DNA of 55,430 nucleotides from Chalara sp. BL73 (taxonomy: Eukaryota > Ascomycota > Leotiomycetes > Helotiales): contig CAKJVC010000047.1 of assembly GCA_918026815.1 (NCBI GenBank), forward strand, positions 1 through 55,430, in the 5' to 3' direction. Under the pieces are notes generated by a model. It did no database searches. It saw only the letters and a list, made by a program, of their open reading frames with translations, and was not told where the DNA came from. Shown here piece after piece: positions 32,794 through 44,683 of the stretch (position 1 is its first letter; the number at the start of each line of letters is the position of its first letter). Both the position numbers and the translations under genes were made by a program.

Positions 32794-35700
32794 CCTGGTG
32801 GTGCGCTTGCGATGTGGTTGGAATGTAGCTGTGGTTGATAAGATAGATCGGATTGCGGTTGGAGCGATACAGCGACAACCAGTCGCGTATTTAATTACAG
32901 AAAACGGTATTACAAGCTTTATTATTCGTAGAATCTGGTAAACTTGTATCGTATCGTAGTAATTCGTTGTTCTGTCCAGCCAATTGAGCTACACCGTTTG
33001 CGATCTATGCGCCTAGTTTCTCTTAATGCCCCCCTCTCTGCGACCGCCGCTCTGTGCTATCGATAGCAGTGTCGCGGAGGATAAGATGGAATGTGGGCAA
33101 TGTCTTAAGGGTCGCACCGCATGACCATGAGGTTCGTGAGAATGGCGAAATGTAGGGGGGGGGGTTGAGCCACGATCCGTCTACGCTGTTGCGACAAGGA
33201 GCAAAGCAAATTTGTTCAGCAAAAGGGTAGCAGGCAATGCACGTGTGCCAATGCGCAATTGTTTGTTGGATCGTATTGATTACGTGAATTGAGCGCGCTG
33301 GAGGGTTGGGCAATTGTCGGTTTGTCGCAAACTTTTCGTCGACAAAAACCTTTCCAAATTTAGCTTCTTCCCGTCCACGAGGAATGACCCGCAGACAAAA
33401 TATCGAAAGTCAGGAGACCGGCAAAAAGAGAATCGAAAATAGCGTTGGAATGGAAGGTCGATAGAAGGTCATGTAAAGAACGTGGGTGGTGGGTGGAGAG
33501 AAAGGTTGACGAAGACGAGAGGAACTGCAGCGCAGTGAAGGAGAGAGAGGGAGAGTGAGAGGAGAGCGGTGGGAGGGCGGGCGGTTGATCCGAATTCAAT
33601 GGCGAAGGGAAAACGAGCGAATGAGCTTATCGGGACGCGCGAAGGCGGTGTTGAATTAGGAATAGTCGCTCGATATGCCTTCTACAGGATCTCGCAGTGA
33701 ATCGTGCACTCTTTTATCAGGTGAATGTGAAGAGTCCAGGGTAGAGGTGCAGGAGAGAGTGTGATGGGGGTGGATTACAGTGGGTGACGGAGGCGCGTTT
33801 AAAGGTATAAGGGTGTCTGTTTTAGCGCAGATCACGGCGACTACAGGGCCATGAGGGAAGGGAAGGAAAAGGATGACAGGCGGGGGGTGGAGGACAGAGC
33901 AGGGGAGGAGAGGGAGGGGGGGGCCAAGGGTAGAACACTGGCCCTTAGGCTCAGTCTGAGCGCAAAAACGCATTACAGCGCTGTACGGTAATACTGTAGG
34001 ATGTAGTTAGTAGGTATCAGCACTATCCATCACCTCCACCCATCAGGGTCCAGACGCCGCCCACGTTGACCTTCCCATCACCAATGCCGTCTTTCTCACT
34101 ACTTCTTCGGTTGACTTCCGGACCCTAACCATTGAAGCAGTGGTCCCTGTCAGTGCAGCTCTGCCATTGTAGAGGTCAACCGCCCGCATTTGGGAGAGGC
34201 GATTGCTGTCCCAAGGTGGGGAGATTGGGCAACACAGTGGGGAGAAGGCGAACAAGTCCCCTCTCACCATCACCAATGCCAGCATGAACACGATCAGGAG
34301 GCTTTCATGTATACTGCACTGTAACTTACCATTACAGCAGACTATTAATTGGGAACTTCTCCTCCTGTTCCGTTGCACAGCTTCCACGTATATCCGATCA
34401 ATAATGCCTTCCCGTGCATCCTACCCTTTCGTAACCGGTTCAGTCGCGTCAACTTTGGGGCTCGACGCGTTATTTTCGCGTAAAGTGGGAACCATGACCC
34501 TGGCATCTTCCCCCATAATAATAATAATAATGCTCCTACAACACAATACAATCCATTTATCTCCTCCATCAAAACCTTAAGCGATGACTCCCCATTTTCA
34601 GCCCTCAATTATTATAGTAAATCAAACAACGCATAAACCACCACCATCTACTGCCGCTCTACCCCCCTTCCAATTCCCACTTGCGAGTTGGCTGTCTCCT
34701 TGTTTTCCTCCCCCTCATTTCATAAATCATGTTTCATGCAAGCACAGCTCTTCTTGCTCATCGTCTGTCTTTTCCGTTTGTCACCTTGCCCCAGCTTCGG
34801 GACAGGGGTAACGCGTAAAGTGTTTTTTTCTCTTTTTCTTCCAATCAAATGCGTCTCCAAACTTCGCCTCTTCATGAAAGGGAAAAGGCCGTTCGTGACC
34901 ACGGGAGCATCCTCTCCTGTGATTTGGGTATCCCTCTGCAGATCGTGGAATGGCTTGTCGGTAGCTGCCGCCTTCAACGACCTAGATTGCTGGGCCCATG
35001 ACCGTTCGTGGCACCAGCTAAATTCGGAGGGGAATTGCAAGTTTGTGTGGGAGATATAAACGGCTGGCTTTTAAATTCCAAGAAAGCGTCTCATCATCTT
35101 AAACTTGCCTGTAGCACTGAAACCTTATTTCTCTCAGTCAGGCAAAAGATGAAGTAAGGCACGGCAGCTGAAATTGGGTGGATGGGAGCCTGCTCTACCG
35201 AGCCTGCACAGTGCCGACAACACAGGCGATAGATTGAGATTCGATGTCTTGTGCTCATGAGTCGCATATGAATCACATGTTTTAGATCAATGAGCCATTC
35301 CACATCCTATTCGAGGGCGCATGTGCTGAGACATTGGACAAATTGGATGAAGTGACCTTCTATCCGAGCCAGCTGCCACCAATACCAAAATTGGTGAGCA
35401 ATTTTGGCGCCTCAAGTCGAGCACCTCTCTTGCCGTATAGTCAGACCGTGAACTCACCCTCAGTGTATTATACAGACTTGACACATTCTCAAGAGAGATG
35501 GAATAAGGTTACTCAATTTACAAAAGGTTGGCCTTACCCTGGGTAGGTAATCGTTTCAGTCAGGGCAGCTTTTCTTTATGAAGCCGAACTTTTGTTGCAT
35601 ATTATTTAGCATGGATTTATGCTCCAGACTTGACAGTTTCTCAAACAATCTGCGATGATTTCTCGGAAGTCTGCCCGCCGATATTCTTGCCATCGTAAGC

Positions 35701-35819
35701 GTAGCTGCAAGATCTTACAATGATGTCTTCAAGCCTAGCAAAATTAGCTCTTAGTGGAAAGAATGAGCTAAATCATACATATACAACAGCGGCCATGGCA
35801 ACAGAGGTCAACCAACTTA
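32794..35819. other. 3-kb intergenic region
   Basis: No supportable gene despite several short frames. It contains a G-run at about 33154-33163, a purine-rich stretch at 33480-33570, another G-rich one at 33840-33930, and pyrimidine-rich DNA at 34600-34760. The part next to 32793 is presumably the promoter of the Ser/Pro-rich protein gene. A tRNA-like A-box at about 32979-32995 (minus strand) has no matching T-arm. The 3' remains of the permease relic may extend into 35700-35820. Confidence 0.55.
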
Positions 35820-37260
35820 CCTTAGACTTTCGCGTAGCCGCTGCTTACAATTACTCCTGCGTCGATAGCATGGATGAGCCCAGGAAGGTTGACTGGAACC
35901 CTACCAACAAATGTCGCAATTGCCTACTAGTTAAAGCCGGCCCTGTACCAGAATTTGCCCTCGCTTTGATATAATGATGCAAGTCGAGTTTCCTGCGTGT
36001 AACCGTCCAATAGTCTGATCGTGATTGCTATAATTGGAGCAAGCACAATTACATATCCGGAAAAGAATGCTATCAAACTCTTTGCGCTGGCCCGAATCTT
36101 CCACGGGCATGTCGCCCAACCATGGATCAAAGAGGTAATCACAGCGCCTCTTCTCAGATTGAGCTACCTTGGAGCCAAGAAAGCCAAGTCATTGGTTGTG
36201 GCGGTAGAGTTGGTCGGAATGGTTGTACCCAATGTTGCAAGACTAAATGCAAAAGCGCAGAAGAAAGCACCAGCTCGATTGTTCCACAAAGCGGTGATAG
36301 ATATCGGCTCCCAATACAGCCTGCTATAAACTTCTTGGCGGCTAACGCAATTACTATTCTGATAAATGAGAAGATCGAGTAGACGAGAGGGATGAATAGC
36401 ATCCGCCAATATGCAGCAGAAGGATGCTTATCGATGTTGATGGTAAATGCCGTCTTCTCGGAAATGGCGACATTGATTCCAGCAACATGTGCTCAGCTCT
36501 TTCTGCTTTCAGACAACTTACTTGAATGCGACATACCGGCCCTGAACCTCTTTGGACTGTCCAGCCAAGCATAGTAAGTGCCGCTACTATAGCATAAATG
36601 GATGTAGTGAGGGAGAGCCATCTCATTTTTCGAGGGTGAATAAGCAACAAGGGGAATTGCAATATCCAAAAGACGAATGCGAGATCAGTCTACTGCTGGT
36701 TACTCCGGTTGAGGCAGGCAAAGTATTCCCACAGCTGTGGAATGACGGCCATATCGCTTGGAGCATGATGAGCATACAAGACGAGCGAATGTACGGGTTA
36801 ATCCTACATATTGTAAACTCATGTATGCCTAGCAGACCAATAAGCACTTACCCAAAGTATAGAAGTCCCAGCATCAATCGAGATACAACTACGAAATATG
36901 AGACGTAGAATCCCATCGACGCTCTCGAGGTAATCGAGACAAGCACGTGGTGACGAGATTCAATGGCACCGTTCAAAGTAACAGCTCTAGCAATAATCAA
37001 AGTTTCCGATTGGGCTTCAATGATCAGTCAAGTTGTCAAGATAGCAAGGATAATTCAACTAGCTTACATAGCAACGGCTGCTTCCTGCCAACTCAAACCG
37101 AGCACAACTATAGATCCTGCCTGTTGCATTCTACCCACGTTCGCTCCATCAGAAAGTTGTAGCCACAGAAAGTCGGTATGGGAGCCACAATATCTACATC
37201 CCCATTCGACCATCCATCTCGAGTTGCATACAACGAGCGTGTCACGTGCAGCTCCTAGTA
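35820..37260 (-). pseudogene. NCS1-family permease (uracil/allantoin type), heavily decayed
   Basis: Read on the minus strand, successive fragments in different frames follow the order of an NCS1 nucleobase permease. They are WLQLSDGANV..GLSWQEAAVAM (about 37050-37160), RAVTLNGAI, SRASMGFYVSYFVVVSRL, MLQAIWPSF..NTLPASTGVTSS, FVFWILQFPLLLIHPRKM, YSRLYWEPISI, NRAGAFFCAFAFSLATLG, NDLAFLAPR, AKSLIAFFSGYVIVLAP, FWYRAGFN and VPVNLPGLIHAID (about 35850). Lesions include a one-base insertion near 36990, frameshifts near 36680 and 36330, an in-frame TAG at 36164-36166 in place of the expected Tyr of APRY, and several shifts near 35990-36010. Two intron remnants with GTAAG donors are still visible. The membrane-transport function is lost. 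Confidence 0.85.
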
Positions 37261-37713
37261 GACTTTATGAAACCAGTTCTGATATTGACCTTTGACGCGA
37301 ACCTCATTCTGATTTTTCTCCTTCTGTATTGTGCTCAGATTGCACGAGGTGAAGTGAATGGGTGTTTCTTTAATGTAGACAATTATATTGCCCCATCTTT
37401 ATTTCACCACTGCGTCAACCCTTAATCAGCCTTTCTGGCCGAAAAATCGTACGTCGGCACCCATGCCGACAATATATATGAGATTCGTTTGATCCAATAG
37501 AGAAGCATAGAGGACATGTTAATAAGCTCGTTGCTCCCAAAGTGATTAGATGGTAAGAGCTCCACTGCTTCGACTCATTGGTCTTCCAAGTAGTTGGGAG
37601 ATTCGATGGTTTCCAAGGACGCAATCTCATCGCGATAAATAGACTTCTGAACCCAAAATGCAAAGGAGAGGCTTGAAAATATCGAAACTGAATTATTCGT
37701 AAAGGTCTAAAGG

Positions 37714-38788
37714 ATGGAAGAGGTATCTTCGATAACGCGGTTTCTGTCACTTGGTATGGTGGTTTTGGACGAATTGCGACTTCCAAATGGCCAGGTCAAA
37801 CACAATTGCATTGGGGGATCTGGTGCCTACAGTACAATTGGCGCTCGCCTTATCACCTCACCGTTAAAGTCCAAAGAGATCGGCAGCTTTATTCTAGCGG
37901 GCCATGACTTCCCAGCCGAGATCTTGGATATCTTCCGCAGCTGGGGCGTCAGTCTTGTGGTTGAGATTGACAGGAACAGAGGCTCTACCCGCGGAATACT
38001 AGAGTACCACGATGAAGCTTTTGGCCGTAAGTACTTACGTTCCAAAGCGTATTACAGAATTATAGCTGAGGTAAGAGGCAGGTAAAAGTTTTCGTTATAT
38101 CACTACACCATTACAACCTACGCCACGCTCCCTACCAGCAGAGCTTCTTTCATCAAAATCTTTTCATTTACTCCGTGCCCCAGAAGCCGTCCACAACGAG
38201 GTTGAGGAACTGCTGCAGATGAGGAAAGAAGCAGGGCTAGAATTACGTCCACTTCTGGTCTGGGAGCCTTTACCGGGCCAATGCACGCACGAACATCTAG
38301 ATGCTCATATAACGGCATGCAAATCTGTGGATGTCTTCTCGCCAAACCACCTTGAGCTGCTGGCTCTGCTCGGGGATCCCACCTTTCCGTTTAACCCTCG
38401 TGCTATCGAAGCTTGCGCAGATTCCATCTTGCATTCCTCACAGGAACAAGCAAGTGTTTTGCAAGCAGTAGTTGTCCGTGCGGGCGAACACGGTTGTCTA
38501 ACAGTCTCTAATACAGGGAAAAAGTGGTTCCCGCCCCTTCAGAGCCCGGACAAAGTTGTTGATGCAACAGGAGGCGGCAATACCTTCCTCGGTGCCTTCA
38601 CACTCGCATTGCAGGTTTACGGGGATGTTGAGGAGGCTGCTATACAAGCGACGGTGGCAGCGAGCTTTGCCATTGAGCAAATAGGGATGCCAATGAGAGC
38701 GATTATTGATGGGCAAGAGACGTGGAATGGTGTGAGGGTGAATGAGAGGCTTGAAATTTATAGGGACTCGTTGAAACTTCGTTCATGA
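37714..38788 (+). CDS. PfkB-family sugar-kinase-like protein (Mak32-like)
   Basis: Two exons (37714-38026, 38082-38788) give 339 residues; the 55-nt intron joins EAFGR to KSFRYITTP. The N-terminal SLGMVVLDEL and GGSGAYSTIGARL match the PfkB/ribokinase fold. The C-terminal signature reads VDATGGGNTFLGAF, where carbohydrate kinases usually have G-A-G-D with a catalytic Asp; here that position is Asn271. The same GGGN form is, to my knowledge, typical of fungal Mak32-like members, so it is probably a family trait rather than a fresh mutation. Catalysis may be altered or absent. Probably cytosolic. Mak32 in yeast was linked to maintenance of an RNA element, but the molecular role is unclear. Confidence 0.87.
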
Positions 38789-39069
38789 TATCTTTCTTTA
38801 TTAGTATTTTCAAAGTCGTGGTTATTATATAGAAATGAAATCCGTTTTGCTCACCACCGAGACTTTCCTTCTGCGGCGCTGGGGCAAAGAACGCCATCAT
38901 TTGCACCAAAAGCCTCGTGCGTTGATTGGTGCACAGGGCTGAACTTTATTCTCGAGATGCAGTATGACATTCTGGGCCGCCAAGCCCTGGAGATCATCTC
39001 TTCCCCTTACGCCACGATCAATACTCCTTTTCAGATTAGCAACATGCGAAACCCTCCCTCACTTCCAAA

Positions 39070-40653
39070 ATGACTGTCTCACCACGATGTCCCCAGCTGC
39101 TGAAGGTTCTTCTCCCGTTCGTCTTTATTCTTTTAGTGGTGGGGTTTTTCTTCAGTCCTTCAAATCCCATTCCACCTCCGACCAACTGGAGCAAGCCCAC
39201 AACGGGCGATAGCACTAAGCCATCAGAGCAACCAGAGTCCAAAGAGACGACCACTGATGAGCCTCCACCGACAATCAATGTGCCAGTGCAAGGCCCCGTG
39301 AATACAGACGGTGCTGCTCCCTTCCAAAAAGCTTCTTTCATTCAAGATGCTGCGGATTGGGAGATCGATGGCCAGTACGATGACGGCCCGTTAAGAGAAT
39401 TGTGCAGCAAAACCAAATGGCAGCCAGGATTGATATTCAAATGCGAGGCGGCATATGGCGGTATTGGGAACGTCAGGAATACCGTGTTGACTTGTGTTCG
39501 ATATGCCATTGAAGCAGGAGGTCAGCGCCATTCCATATTTGAAAATAGTATAGTTTAACAATATCTAGCAACGGCGCTCCTTATTCCTCAAATCACTGTC
39601 CGCGGTGACACCGATCTGGCAGACCTCAAGACGGGAAAGATGCTGCCCTTCACATACATGCTAGATGAGCACCATTTCACTACCTCCCTGTTAGCTGCAT
39701 GTCCGAAAATGCGCCTGATTTCCCACGAAGACGACCTCGCAGATATGCCCTCCATTCTCAACCCGTCCAAGATCAAACCCATACAGCTCAGCACCGACAT
39801 CAGACTCGGACGCGTTATAAAGTATGCTAAGGAATGGCGCTCTATCTTTGACAAATGGCTGAAAGATTATGGCGCTCCTAATGGCTTCTCCGCATCCTCT
39901 CCGCTCCTAGTCTCCGTCGCGCCATCCTTCTTTGAATACAGCATCCACAGCGACTCTCCCAAGTTTATTGCGACATTTGGACGTATCATACGATTCAACG
40001 AGGAAACTCGCCATCTCGCAGCTACTGTTTTGTATGCTATGGACAAAAAATACAAGATGAATCTTAATGCCTCGCATACGGGCATCCCACAAGTGGAGAA
40101 GTTCTACGGCGCACACTTGCGTACGGACAGTGATGCTGAGAAAGCAGGATTTGCACCATACTCGGAGCAGAGCAAAGCATATCTTGCTGCAGCACATGCA
40201 GCCAAGCTCTCTGTTGCATACGTCGCATCGGGATCTCCTTCCGATACTGAACGATTCACTAAAGAGGCTGGGGAGCAAGGCGTCTCTGTGACGACGAAAT
40301 ACGCGCTCTTAGAAAGTGACCCTGAATATGCGAACGCGTTGGCGCGTATGAAGGCTCTGACCTGGGACCAGCAAGCATTGATCGACTACGCCATTCTGCT
40401 ACGAAGTAGCATATTTGGCGGGACGTGGGCAAGCAGCTTCGGGTGGAACATCGTATTCAAGCGACACGTAGCTGTTGGTAATGGCGTTTGGGTTCCCTCC
40501 GAAGCAGCAAAGAAGGAAATGGGGATCAAAAGACGACGAAGGCGAGGAGGTGACCAACAGGAGCCACCGAATGAATGCTATAGAGACAGTATCAGTACTG
40601 TATTTGGATGGGATGGGGCAGGCATCTGGTTTGAGGTCAGCATGTGGCCTTAA
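39070..40653 (+). CDS. Type II membrane protein, O-fucosyltransferase-like
   Basis: Two exons (39070-39520, 39569-40653) encode 511 residues. A short cytoplasmic N-terminus precedes one membrane segment (LLPFVFILLVVGFFF, about residues 14-28). A Pro/Thr/Ser-rich stalk (about 30-90) follows, then a lumenal domain. KCEAAYGGIGNVRNTVLTCVRYAI, then FTYMLDEHHF, then FYGAHLRTDSDA and, near the end, LLRSSIFGGTWASSFGWNIVFKR are arranged as in GDP-fucose O-fucosyltransferase-like folds (inference). H-L-R-T-D corresponds to the usual sugar-nucleotide HxR region. It is probably a Golgi glycosyltransferase of unknown specificity. The C-terminal GIKRRRRRGGDQQ is a basic loop before the conserved end. Confidence 0.78.
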
Positions 40654-41558
40654 TTTTTTGTTGTACGCATTTTGGGAATTCTTGCACATAAATCTGTATA
40701 GTTGGCATACCTGGGATGTAATTGGTAGGGCATGGCAGGCAAGGCGTTGACGGATCAATAGACTGGATATCATCGATTCATAACATCAAATAGAATAATA
40801 TCCACGGGGTTACCGATGAAATCAAGTTTAGAAAGTTTGAAGTTGATAACTTTACTTGCGAAAGCCAGAAGGTTGGCGTGTAGTTAGTACTAAGCCGACT
40901 TCCCCGGATTCTTATACAAGCAGATTTTTTGTCTTTGGTGCCATGGTTTGTTCATCTATGCTCGTGAGAGCTTTTCAGTTCCTATCAAGGCTGTTCTAGC
41001 CTCGGCTCTCTACTCGAACTCCAAAAACATTAAAAAGAACAAGGTGTCTCAGCCCAAGAATCGGAGGTATTATGAACCGGAGATACCAAGAATGGATGGC
41101 TGTGTAATCGCCATCATGGTCAAAGACGCGCCATGCGTAATACTAAAGAAGATACCGGGGAAGATTGAAGGGGACGGCAGCGGTTCGCAGGAGGATGGTC
41201 TGGTATGTGTATATTTGTCAAGCCGCTCATGGCTAGATGGATATTGGCACAAGTGGTGCTGATTTCCTGGTTTAGCTCCTCAAACCCCCTCTCCCAGCCC
41301 CAAGTCGCGCATTTCGAGCGCCGCAAGCTCATCGATCTTTGCTTTTAATAGCTCTTTGCTAACCCATCGAAGCAGCCGTGGCCGTATTTCCTTGGCCATC
41401 GCTCGCGAAATCGAGACATGTGCGCTTTGGCGCCAGCGATAGGTAAGAGATCTACCGCAGCCGGGTCAGCTCGCCGGTATATTCTTGCCATGTGGTGCTT
41501 CGAACGAGGTTGTGAGCAAACGCTTGCCAATTACAACCGGCCCTCGGACACCCGTGCC
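40654..41558. other. Intergenic, 0.9 kb
   Basis: Nothing supportable. A 104-codon frame at 40948-41262 has no recognisable domain. Confidence 0.55.
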
Positions 41559-42536
41559 TCATGGCCAGGTGATTCCACGCCAGGCTTCCAAAACCTCCAG
41601 CTTCTCTTCCGAGCCGCAGATCTCGAGGAGCTGTTTCTTGAGCGTGGCGGATACGGTGCTCTTCATGCTGACCTTTAGATGCCGAGACGACATATCATTG
41701 TATCCCGACAGCTGCAGCGCCTCGTTCCACTCATCAGGGAGGTCAAAGAGGTCAATGCCCGAGAACATCTGATACTCAGTCCAGTCATCCCAAAGAACCA
41801 TCCTCGCCAAGGCCATCCTCGTGACACCCTCATCCTCCAGAGACTCAACCATTTCCTCACATATGTCATGCACCTCATCGTCGAGCTCCTCCTGCAACCA
41901 CGCCAGCTCGCGACCCGACTCCTCACGGCTATGCAGCTGATCTGCAAGCAGCAGCACCTGGACCGCGGGAAATATCGCCGCCAGCTCCCGCACCAGGTCG
42001 AATTCCGGGGGTCGTAGAACCGGTCTACCTGCCATTTTTCGCAGTCCGTTAGCACTAGCTTTTCTCACCTTGCGCAGGACGTCGAAGTCCAGCTCGGTGC
42101 GCCTGCATGCTTCGCCCACGACGTCGCATTTTGCGGGAGGTGCGAAGGTCCGGGGTGGAATAGCTGTTGCGGAAGCAGCACGTGCGCCCGACTCGAGGTA
42201 TAGATAGTCGATGTTGAAGTCGAACCATGTTTGACACGCCGGCAGGATGATCGAATAATGCGTCCTGAACACGCCGTATCACTCCTTGCATGTGCGGAGG
42301 AGCGACGTTTTGGGATCTGGCGGCGAGTAGGCGAAGTATGTTGGCTGAGGGTATTTGGGTGCGTCGCGCTCGGTGTCCAGCTTTGCGTCTTCTTCTGCGC
42401 CGAAGAGGTGTCGTTCTAGGAGGACGATGCGTGGGCTGGGGAGGGCTAGCGTCCAGATGTGTAGGCGGAGCTCGAGAGGTAGGAGGGGAAGGTAGCGATA
42501 TTCCGGGCGGCCATGTTCTAAACCTAAACGCTGCAC
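41559..42536 (-). pseudogene. 2EXR-domain protein gene, interrupted
   Basis: The N-terminal segment YRYLPLLPLELRLHIWTLALPSPRIV..KTSLLRTCKE (42536-42282) is the 2EXR domain typical of fungal hypothetical proteins. The following in-frame sequence, from YGVFRTHYSI to the stop at 41559, continues the family pattern with WFDFNIDYLYLESG and an acidic helical C-terminus. A single TGA at 42279-42281 separates them. The codon could derive from CGA by one C-to-T change. No in-frame ATG precedes the domain; the only nearby ATG (about 42514, in gaacatggccgcc) is in another frame. Both faults would have to be sequencing errors for the gene to be functional. Confidence 0.72.
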
Positions 42537-42924
42537 AGAGATGAGAGAATGGGGGTTTTATATGTGAACAGTGTCAGGTGGAGAGATGTTTATCTACGCA
42601 AGCTTAAGGAGGATAGCATGCTGCTGCTCCCAAACACAACTAACGAGACGTCCATAAAGGCTGCGCCACTCCTATCTTGGTTCAGCCACAAATTGTGTTT
42701 GTTCAAGCTATATTTCTCGCTTAAGAAGCAGAAGAAATAGGGGGCATCAACATGGTAGTCCCCACAATACACGACCCAAACTCCAAACCAGATAGCAAAC
42801 AACAAGCGAGCGTTCCCCTCTCTCATCAAAACCCGCCCAAACCCATATCCAACAAAGGAGACATATCCCTCAACCCCTCCCCCTCCTCCTACCTCTCCCC
42901 TTTTAACCCCAATCCAAGCCGCCC

Positions 42925-43357
42925 TCACTTCTTCCACTGCCCCGCATTCTCAACCCCTTCGCCACGCCCGCAGCCCCGCTCTCGATCCCCGTCCCCAAGC
43001 TCCCGACCGCGTCGCCAACCGGCTTCCCGCGCTGCCCGTCGCCCCCGTGATGGTATCCCCGATTCCGCGGCCCGCGGCGCCGGTTACGTTGCCGACTGTG
43101 CGGGAGACGCCACCTACCGTGTTGCCCTGCTCGGAGTTAGCTGACGCTGTTGTTGGTGCCTGTGCGCGTAGGTTTTGGGGGTCGGGGATCGGGAGTGGTT
43201 GAAGGGTGGAGATGTGTAGAGGGGAGGGGAGTGGGAAGGGAAGGGAAGGGATGGGCTTGGTGCGCTTGTTTGGGGAGATGAGGCTTACCACTGCGCTGGT
43301 GACGAATTTGGCGGCGCCGGTTACGCCTGTGTCTTGGTTTGATTCTCCGATGGGCAT
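42925..43357 (-). CDS. Small Gly/Ala-rich protein with two apparent one-base gaps
   Basis: The ATG at 43357 starts MPIGESNQDTGVTGAAKFVTSAV. A 129-nt intron (about 43160-43288, GTAAGC..CACAG) is followed by NTVGGVSRTVGNVTGAAGRGIGDTITGATGS. Family members continue AGKPVGDAVGSLGTGIESGAAGVAKG and end with a hydrophilic tail. That sequence is present, but only after a frame change in a GGG run (about 43025), and the tail ENAGQWKK needs a second change in a GGGG run (about 42947). Both places look like single missing G. Either the gene is broken or the consensus sequence is short in G-runs. It resembles small fungal proteins with repeated G-x-V-G-G-V-x-x-T-V units; function unknown. Confidence 0.6.
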
Positions 43358-44683
43358 TTTGATATGCTTTCGGTGGGCTTGCTTAATATGGTAAAGATTC
43401 TGATGTTTTGCTAATTTAGAGGACGTGTAGAAGATTACTTGGTAATTTGGATGATGTAGATTGATGAAATGAATTGTGAAGTTTGATATATGGTTGAGAT
43501 GATATAGAAACCTGTATGGAGATCTGACGTCATGCAAAGGAAGGGTATGTACGTGCTGAAGGAGTGCTATTGGTGGATGGAAATGGAAGTTAAGCGAGCC
43601 CCTGAATGGAGAATAAAATGTGGGAACGCAAGACGGCTTGTGCAAAAGTATTAAAGTGTTTTCTTCGTGAAGGGAAATATCTCAGCGTTACAATATTGGG
43701 TGATGTGAGTATATAAATTGATCCAATCACTGATAATATCTTGTTGATTATGCTGATTAGCTTGCACTTGAGCGGCTCCGAGACTTTATGATTGGTAGCA
43801 CGATAGCTTTGAAGCGTCAATTAAAAAATATAAAATAGCAAGATCTGAAACTATTCCAGCATTGTGGATCCTCTTATTAATATTGCCTCTCTTTTCGCTA
43901 TTGCTCATGAGAAACATTGCCATGCCATTATAAGTAACATTTCTCGGACCAGGAAATTTTCCTTTCTTCTTCGCCATTATATATCTCACGGTACAATCCT
44001 CAAAATCCTGCTCCCCAAGAACTTCTATGCCCAAGCCTTTCCACGTGTGGATCGCAACCTTGATCACAGCTTCCGCTCTCCTCTCCAGATTCTTTGCAGT
44101 CGGAAAATGTCAGGTGCTAGGATGTCACGTGTTAATGGGGCAAGGAGGGCTCGGTAGAAGCCCTGATGCTCGGCATGTATGGGCACGTGGGGAGTCGCCA
44201 GGGGTACGGAGGGTATAAATAAAAGACTCGGGACGTAGTAAAAAGGTAAAAATTAGTCTTGTATTAAATTAAAGTTGATTTGTGCTATACTACTCCAGTA
44301 TTTTACATTTTATTTTATTTTTACGAAATGTAATTCGGCACAAGTCAAAAAAACATTGTACTTTAAACAATTGTATCGAAAAAAAACTGCTGGATTTATT
44401 TTTACAGTTTGTGGACTTATTACTCGATCCTTTACAAAAAACCCCAACTCCTTGTAACTTCCTGGAGCTACATGTTTCGAATATGGACAGTGACTTTGAA
44501 AGAATTGCCACACACATAGCATGTGTCCTCTCTTGTCGGATGTCATCAACGGGATATAATCGCGTATATTGAAAATACATCAGTAGTGCAAAAGGGTAAC
44601 TGCACCTATTCGAGAGGCATCTCATGTGATTGGTGACTTGGACCTGGTTCTTCAATGAATACTCTTGATATTTAAGGTTTAAA
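43358..44683. other. Intergenic, 1.3 kb, AT-rich
   Basis: Upstream of the Gly-rich gene and downstream of the SHMT-like gene. It is AT-rich with several A/T runs. No gene recognised. Confidence 0.55.

Noticed and set aside
32960..33005. Minus-strand tgtagctcaattggctgg resembling a tRNA D-arm
   Set aside because: No anticodon stem or T-arm can be formed downstream; not a tRNA gene.
33023..35484. Numerous short frames on both strands
   Set aside because: Low-complexity G- or C-rich translation, no domain, no splice pattern.
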